9,518 nucleotides of DNA from Desulfuromonadales bacterium (lineage in GTDB: Bacteria; Desulfobacterota; Desulfuromonadia; Desulfuromonadales; UBA2294): assembly GCA_014859615.1 (NCBI GenBank), contig JACUTX010000086.1:1-9518 (forward strand). The letters run 5' to 3'. A program made the position numbers and the translations under genes. This document shows positions 6,342 to 9,518 of the stretch, piece after piece. The notes under the pieces were generated by a model. The model was not told the origin of the DNA. It searched no databases and saw only the letters and a list, made by a program, of their open reading frames with translations. Every line of letters starts with the position of its first letter. The stretch's first letter is position 1.

Positions 6342-8069
6342 ATGGTAGAAAACACAGAAAAGTTCAACATGGACGACGAGGATCTCGACGAAAACGATTT
6401 TGACGAGATGGAAGAGAGTTTCGAAGCTCTTTTCGAGAACAGTATCAAGGAACTGAAGTCTGGTAACGTCGTTATCGGGACGATTGTTCAGGTCAACAAG
6501 GACACGGTTGTTGTTGATGTTGGTGGTAAATCGGAAGGGTTGATCCCTATCAACGAATTTACCGGAGAAGACGGCATTGCTGTCGAGATGAAAGTCGGCG
6601 ATCAGTTTGATGTCTTGATCGAGCGGACTGAGAATGAGCACGGATTGATCAGTCTCTCCAAAGAGAAGGCCGATCGACAAAAAGTCTGGAATGCTCTCGA
6701 AGAGGATGCCGTTGTTCCGGGTCGGATCGTTTCGCGAATCAAGGGTGGTCTGACGGTCGATATCGGCGTCAATGCCTTCCTCCCCGGTTCTCAAGTCGAT
6801 CTTCGTCCGGTTCGTAATCTTGACAAACTGATTGGTGAAACCTTCGATTTCAAGATTATCAAGCTGAACAAACGTCGTGGCAATATTGTTCTGTCCCGCC
6901 GTGTTCTGCTTGAAACCGAGCGTGAATCACAGCGTGGCGATACCTTGAAAACCTTGACTGAAGATCAGACGGTTGAAGGGATTGTCAAGAATCTGACGGA
7001 TTATGGCGCCTTTATCGATCTCGGTGGTATCGACGGCCTGCTGCACATTACGGATATGTCCTGGGGTCGGGTCAACCACCCTTCGGATATTCTGACTGTT
7101 GGCGACACCATTGAGGTCAAGGTTCTGAAATTTGACCGGGATAAAGAGCGTGTCTCTCTCGGGATGAAGCAGACCACGACTGATCCATGGTTTGAAGTCG
7201 AAAAGAACTATCCGGTTGGCGCAAAGACTGTTGGCAAGGTGGTCAGTTTGACCGATTACGGTGCGTTTGTTGAATTGGCTCAAGGGGTCGAAGGGCTCAT
7301 TCATGTTTCAGAAATGAGCTGGACCAAACGGATCAAGCATCCGAATAAAATACTCAACGTCGGCGACGAAGTCGAGTCGATTGTTCTGGCGCTCGATATC
7401 CCCAATCGTCGTATCTCTCTCGGTCTGAAGCAGGTCGATGCAAACCCATGGGAAGTGATTGAATCGAAATTCCCGGTCGGAACGATCATCGAAGGTCAAA
7501 TCAAGAATATTACCGATTTTGGTATTTTCGTCGGTGTTGACGAAGGGATCGATGGCCTGGTTCATATTTCTGATCTTTCCTGGGTGAAACGGATCAAGCA
7601 TCCTTCTGAAATATATAAAAAAGGTGACACGGTCAAGGCTGTTGTTTTAAGTATTGATGGCGAAAACGAACGTTTCTCTCTCGGCATCAAGCAGCTTGAA
7701 GAAGATCCGTGGCAGGCTATACCGAAGCGTTATACTCCGGGAACCATTATCCGGGGCACAATCACTTCTGTGACCGATTTCGGTATCTTCATGCAGATTG
7801 AAGAAGGGATCGAAGGCCTGATTCATGTCTCTGAAATCAGCAAGGAGAAGGTCGATTCGCCAAAGGATTTTGCATCGGTTGGCGATGAGATTGAAGCTGT
7901 TGTTCTCAATGTCGATACGGTCGATCGCAAGATCGCCCTGTCGATCAAGCATCTCTCTACACAAAAAGAGAAAGCTGAAGTTGATGCTTTCCTCGGCGCG
8001 CAGAAGAGTGCGACCAGCAACCTGGGCGCACTTCTCCAGGGTGCCATGAACAAGTCCGAAAAAGAATAA
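6342..8069 (+). CDS. rpsA: 30S ribosomal protein S1, six S1 domains
   Basis: S1 binds mRNA on the 30S subunit and promotes initiation on structured or weak ribosome binding sites. The 575-residue protein (E. coli 557) shows six consecutive OB-fold S1 domains, near residues 40-107, 123-187, 208-277, 294-364, 381-451 and 468-537. Domains 3-6 are the most regular, each with a TDYGAF or TDFGIF strand and a (D/E)GL(I/L/V)H(V/I)(S/T) core (for example TDYGAFIDL, EGLIHVSEMSW, DGLVHISDLSW). Domains 1 and 2 are divergent, as usual for the ribosome-binding half. The N-terminus (about 10-32) is strikingly acidic, rich in Asp and Glu. The start ATG has AGGGGGT eleven bases upstream, a slightly long spacing. 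Position between cmk and sppA-ihfB matches the conserved cmk-rpsA-ihfB neighbourhood. Confidence 0.97.
   Translation: MVENTEKFNMDDEDLDENDFDEMEESFEALFENSIKELKSGNVVIGTIVQVNKDTVVVDVGGKSEGLIPINEFTGEDGIAVEMKVGDQFDVLIERTENEHGLISLSKEKADRQKVWNALEEDAVVPGRIVSRIKGGLTVDIGVNAFLPGSQVDLRPVRNLDKLIGETFDFKIIKLNKRRGNIVLSRRVLLETERESQRGDTLKTLTEDQTVEGIVKNLTDYGAFIDLGGIDGLLHITDMSWGRVNHPSDILTVGDTIEVKVLKFDRDKERVSLGMKQTTTDPWFEVEKNYPVGAKTVGKVVSLTDYGAFVELAQGVEGLIHVSEMSWTKRIKHPNKILNVGDEVESIVLALDIPNRRISLGLKQVDANPWEVIESKFPVGTIIEGQIKNITDFGIFVGVDEGIDGLVHISDLSWVKRIKHPSEIYKKGDTVKAVVLSIDGENERFSLGIKQLEEDPWQAIPKRYTPGTIIRGTITSVTDFGIFMQIEEGIEGLIHVSEISKEKVDSPKDFASVGDEIEAVVLNVDTVDRKIALSIKHLSTQKEKAEVDAFLGAQKSATSNLGALLQGAMNKSEKE
7326..7603 (+). 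repeat. 17-bp perfect direct repeat inside rpsA (7326-7342 and 7587-7603)
   Basis: The sequence AAACGGATCAAGCATCC occurs twice, 261 bases apart, which is exactly one S1-domain unit of 87 codons. It encodes KRIKHP after the Trp of each EMSW/DLSW motif in domains 4 and 5. The repeat reflects domain duplication under strong conservation rather than a mobile element. Confidence 0.9.
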
Positions 8070-8088
8070 TCCGTTTTGCATTGTAAAC

Positions 8089-8118
8089 AGACCCCCTGCA
8101 ATCAATTGCAGGGGGTCT
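8089..8118 (+). terminator. Perfect 13-bp hairpin between rpsA and sppA, no U-tract
   Basis: AGACCCCCTGCAA (8089-8101) and TTGCAGGGGGTCT (8106-8118) are exact reverse complements around a TCAA loop. The stem is long and GC-rich, but the following bases are CTACATTTTCGG, so the immediate U-run of an intrinsic terminator is missing. It starts 20 bases after the rpsA stop and ends 21 bases before the sppA start. It may be a weak terminator, a pause site or a 3' stabilising structure that lowers read-through from the highly expressed rpsA into sppA-ihfB. Confidence 0.6.
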
Positions 8119-8138
8119 CTACATTTTCGGAACAATAG

Positions 8139-9032
8139 ATGACGCAGCGCTCATACACTGTCCCGTTTCTTGTTATTGGTGGCATTTTTATTTTTTTCAC
8201 GCTCCTGTTTCTGGGAATCGCCTTTATTTTCGGGACACCGGCATCTCTGACCCTCGGCGCCCGGATCGGCGTGATTGAAATTATTGGTCCCATTACCACT
8301 TCTGATCGAACCGTTCAGACCATTGTCGATTTTCGGCTTAATGATGCGATCAAAGGGGTTATCCTCCGCGTCGATTCTCCCGGCGGCGGGGTCGGTCCAT
8401 CGCAAGAGATCTACGCAGAAATCAAACGTCTCGCCGCGAAAAAACCGGTCATTGTTTCGATGGGGGGTGTTGCCGCTTCTGGCGGTTATTATGTCTCCCT
8501 CCCGGCCCAAAAAATTTTGGCCAACCCTGGAACTCTGACCGGTAGTATCGGCGTAATCATGGGGTTTACCAACTATCAGGATCTGTTTGAAAAGATCGGT
8601 TTGAAAAGTGATGTCGTTAAAAGTGGCGAACACAAGGATATCGGTTCAGCAATTCGCCCCATGACTGAAACGGATCGCTCTATTTTGCAGGAGTTGATCG
8701 ATGACGTTCATAACCAGTTTGTCACTGCCGTTGCAGAAGAACGGAGTCTTGAGTTTGAAGTTGCGGCACAACTAGCCGACGGGCGTGTTTATACCGGCCG
8801 ACAGGCGATGGAATCCGGTTTGATCGATGAGCTTGGTAATTTTCGGGATGCTGTCGCCCTGGTGGCCGCAATGACTTCTATTGATGGCGAGCCGACTCTG
8901 GTCTATCCAGCTGAACCCAAAAAGAATTTTGTTGATTATTTTATTGAGCAGTCTGTTGACCAGTTTCGCAAGGGTCTCCGTGAAGAGGGTAGTGCAGGGT
9001 TACAATATCGTTGGAATGCAGACAGGAGGTAG
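8139..9032 (+). CDS. sppA: Signal peptide peptidase SppA, short form (S49 family serine protease)
   Basis: SppA degrades cleaved signal peptides left in the cytoplasmic membrane. The 297-residue protein has one N-terminal membrane anchor (about 8-31, VPFLVIGGIFIFF and onward) and a single S49 catalytic domain outside the membrane. Seen directly are LRVDSPGGGV (76-85), the nucleophile in GGVAASGGYYVS (109-120, S114), LTGSIGVIMG (133-142) and SGEHKDIGS (162-170) with the general-base lysine K166. This is the single-domain form, as in Bacillus, not the roughly 618-residue tandem form of E. coli. The ATG has GGA seven bases upstream. It sits between rpsA and ihfB, which are direct neighbours in E. 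coli, and its stop codon overlaps the ihfB ribosome binding site. Confidence 0.95.
   Translation: MTQRSYTVPFLVIGGIFIFFTLLFLGIAFIFGTPASLTLGARIGVIEIIGPITTSDRTVQTIVDFRLNDAIKGVILRVDSPGGGVGPSQEIYAEIKRLAAKKPVIVSMGGVAASGGYYVSLPAQKILANPGTLTGSIGVIMGFTNYQDLFEKIGLKSDVVKSGEHKDIGSAIRPMTETDRSILQELIDDVHNQFVTAVAEERSLEFEVAAQLADGRVYTGRQAMESGLIDELGNFRDAVALVAAMTSIDGEPTLVYPAEPKKNFVDYFIEQSVDQFRKGLREEGSAGLQYRWNADRR
9024..9030 (+). promoter_or_regulatory. Perfect Shine-Dalgarno of ihfB overlapping sppA stop
   Basis: AGGAGGT lies seven bases before the ATG at 9038, a full match to the anti-Shine-Dalgarno core. Its last base is the first base of the sppA stop codon (9030-9032). This decides the ihfB start over an in-frame upstream start at 9011 and suggests strong, possibly coupled, translation. 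Confidence 0.85.
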
Positions 9033-9037
9033 TGATC

Positions 9038-9316
9038 ATGACGAAGAGTGAACTTGTAGAGAAGCTCTCTACGAATGCCGAAGGTTTAAACAAGAAGGAC
9101 GCCGAGGTTGTTGTTAATACAATATTCAACAGTATTGGTGACGCTCTGGTGAGTGGCGACCGGGTTGAAATACGCGGTTTTGGTTCATTCAGTATCCGTG
9201 AGCGCGACGCCCGGGAAGCGCGCAATCCTAAAAGTGGTGAAGTCGTCAGTATTCCGGCTAAAAAGACCCCCTTCTTTAAAACCGGTAAAGAGCTCCGTTC
9301 TCGCGTCGATTTTTGA
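9038..9316 (+). CDS. ihfB: Integration host factor beta subunit (HU/IHF family DNA-bending protein)
   Basis: IhfB forms a heterodimer with IhfA that binds and sharply bends specific DNA sites in the nucleoid, acting in transcription (notably sigma54 promoters), recombination and replication. The 92-residue protein (E. coli 94) has the IHF-beta N-terminus MTKSEL, the family signature EIRGFGSF (44-51), the arm motif ARNPKSG (61-67) with the intercalating proline P64, and the C-terminal FKTGKELRSRV (80-90). EIRGFGSF and the N-terminus favour IHF-beta over HU, but some bacteria have several related copies, so the exact partner is not certain. The gene starts five bases after the sppA stop with an ideal ribosome binding site, and ends 77 bases before a strong terminator, so it closes the transcription unit. 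Confidence 0.93.
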   Translation: MTKSELVEKLSTNAEGLNKKDAEVVVNTIFNSIGDALVSGDRVEIRGFGSFSIRERDAREARNPKSGEVVSIPAKKTPFFKTGKELRSRVDF

Positions 9317-9393
9317 TTCCTGATCAGCAAGAACACCGATTGAACCTGTTTAACAGCTCTAATGCCAGATAACGTTTTCACTTTTTTATTACG

Positions 9394-9427
9394 AAAAAGC
9401 CCCCAATTACAGCTGGGGGCTTTTTTT
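9394..9427 (+). terminator. Rho-independent terminator after ihfB
   Basis: AAAAAGCCCCCA (9394-9405) pairs with TGGGGGCTTTTT (9414-9425) around an 8-base loop, and a run of seven T follows the GC stem (9421-9427). The A-tract on the 5' side gives five T after the stem on the other strand, so it could also stop a gene coming from the right. Confidence 0.92.
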
Positions 9428-9518
9428 GGTTTTCGGAATGCAGGCCAGAACTGTTTATGCCGTTTAGTATTAACGACCGGTTTGGAGAGCTGCTTCAGGC
9501 GTCCTGTTTCGAGACAGG
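9428..9518. other. Unassigned right edge, possible start or end of next gene
   Basis: No gene can be assigned here. On the plus strand an ATG at 9457 opens a frame beginning MPFSINDRFGELLQ that runs to the edge without a stop, but it has no clear ribosome binding site. On the minus strand one frame enters from the edge and stops at 9472-9470 (ending TPEAALQTGR), which could equally be the tail of a convergent gene. A short imperfect palindrome, CCTGTTTCGAGACAGG, occupies 9503-9518. Confidence 0.3.

Noticed and set aside
6162..6794. 210-codon minus-strand frame opposite the rpsA start
   Set aside because: It is antisense to the strongly conserved S1 coding sequence and shows no domain; it is a shadow of rpsA.
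8941..9381. 146-codon minus-strand frame opposite ihfB
   Set aside because: It covers the complement of ihfB and the terminator; no motif.
9503..9518. Imperfect palindrome at the right edge
   Set aside because: It is only 6 bp per arm with a wobble pair and is cut by the window edge; nothing further can be concluded.

Overview
The window looks like core chromosome from a moderately GC-rich Gram-negative bacterium. The most likely group is the Desulfuromonadota (Geobacter/Pelobacter/Desulfuromonas relatives). This is inferred from gene order: a PheA of AroQ-prephenate dehydratase-ACT type, then tyrA, aroA, cmk, rpsA, sppA and ihfB, all in one direction. No mobile element, CRISPR array, tRNA or rRNA is visible. 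Nearly every base belongs to a recognisable housekeeping gene or a short regulatory gap.

Left part (1-1923, minus strand): a two-gene unit. A PLP-dependent class I aminotransferase comes first. One base after its stop codon begins a formate/nitrite (FNT) family channel, which runs off the left edge with about 244 residues present. A good sigma70-type promoter lies upstream of the aminotransferase.

Divergent gap (1924-2153): it holds two back-to-back promoter candidates, each with a 17-bp spacer, one firing left and one firing right into pheA.

Right-going block (2154-6140): pheA, tyrA, aroA and cmk are spaced 24, 38 and 7 bases apart. Together they make EPSP from shikimate 3-phosphate (AroA), take chorismate to prephenate and phenylpyruvate (PheA) and to 4-hydroxyphenylpyruvate (TyrA), and supply CDP/dCDP (Cmk). 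AroA carries the sequence motifs of class II EPSP synthases, which are typically glyphosate-insensitive.

Translation and chromosome block (6141-9316): after a 201-base gap with its own promoter and a structured leader comes rpsA, with six S1 domains and an acidic N-terminus. A perfect 13-bp hairpin follows, then sppA (short-form membrane signal peptide peptidase) and ihfB. The Shine-Dalgarno sequence of ihfB overlaps the sppA stop codon. A textbook intrinsic terminator ends the block at about 9394-9427. The last 90 bases cannot be assigned to a gene with confidence.

I found no convincing new biological system. The points most worth a second look are the rpsA leader, where one arm could pair either with a 5' hairpin or with the ribosome binding site; the U-tract-less hairpin between rpsA and sppA; the absence of ispH between cmk and rpsA; and the tightly coupled aminotransferase-FNT channel pair.
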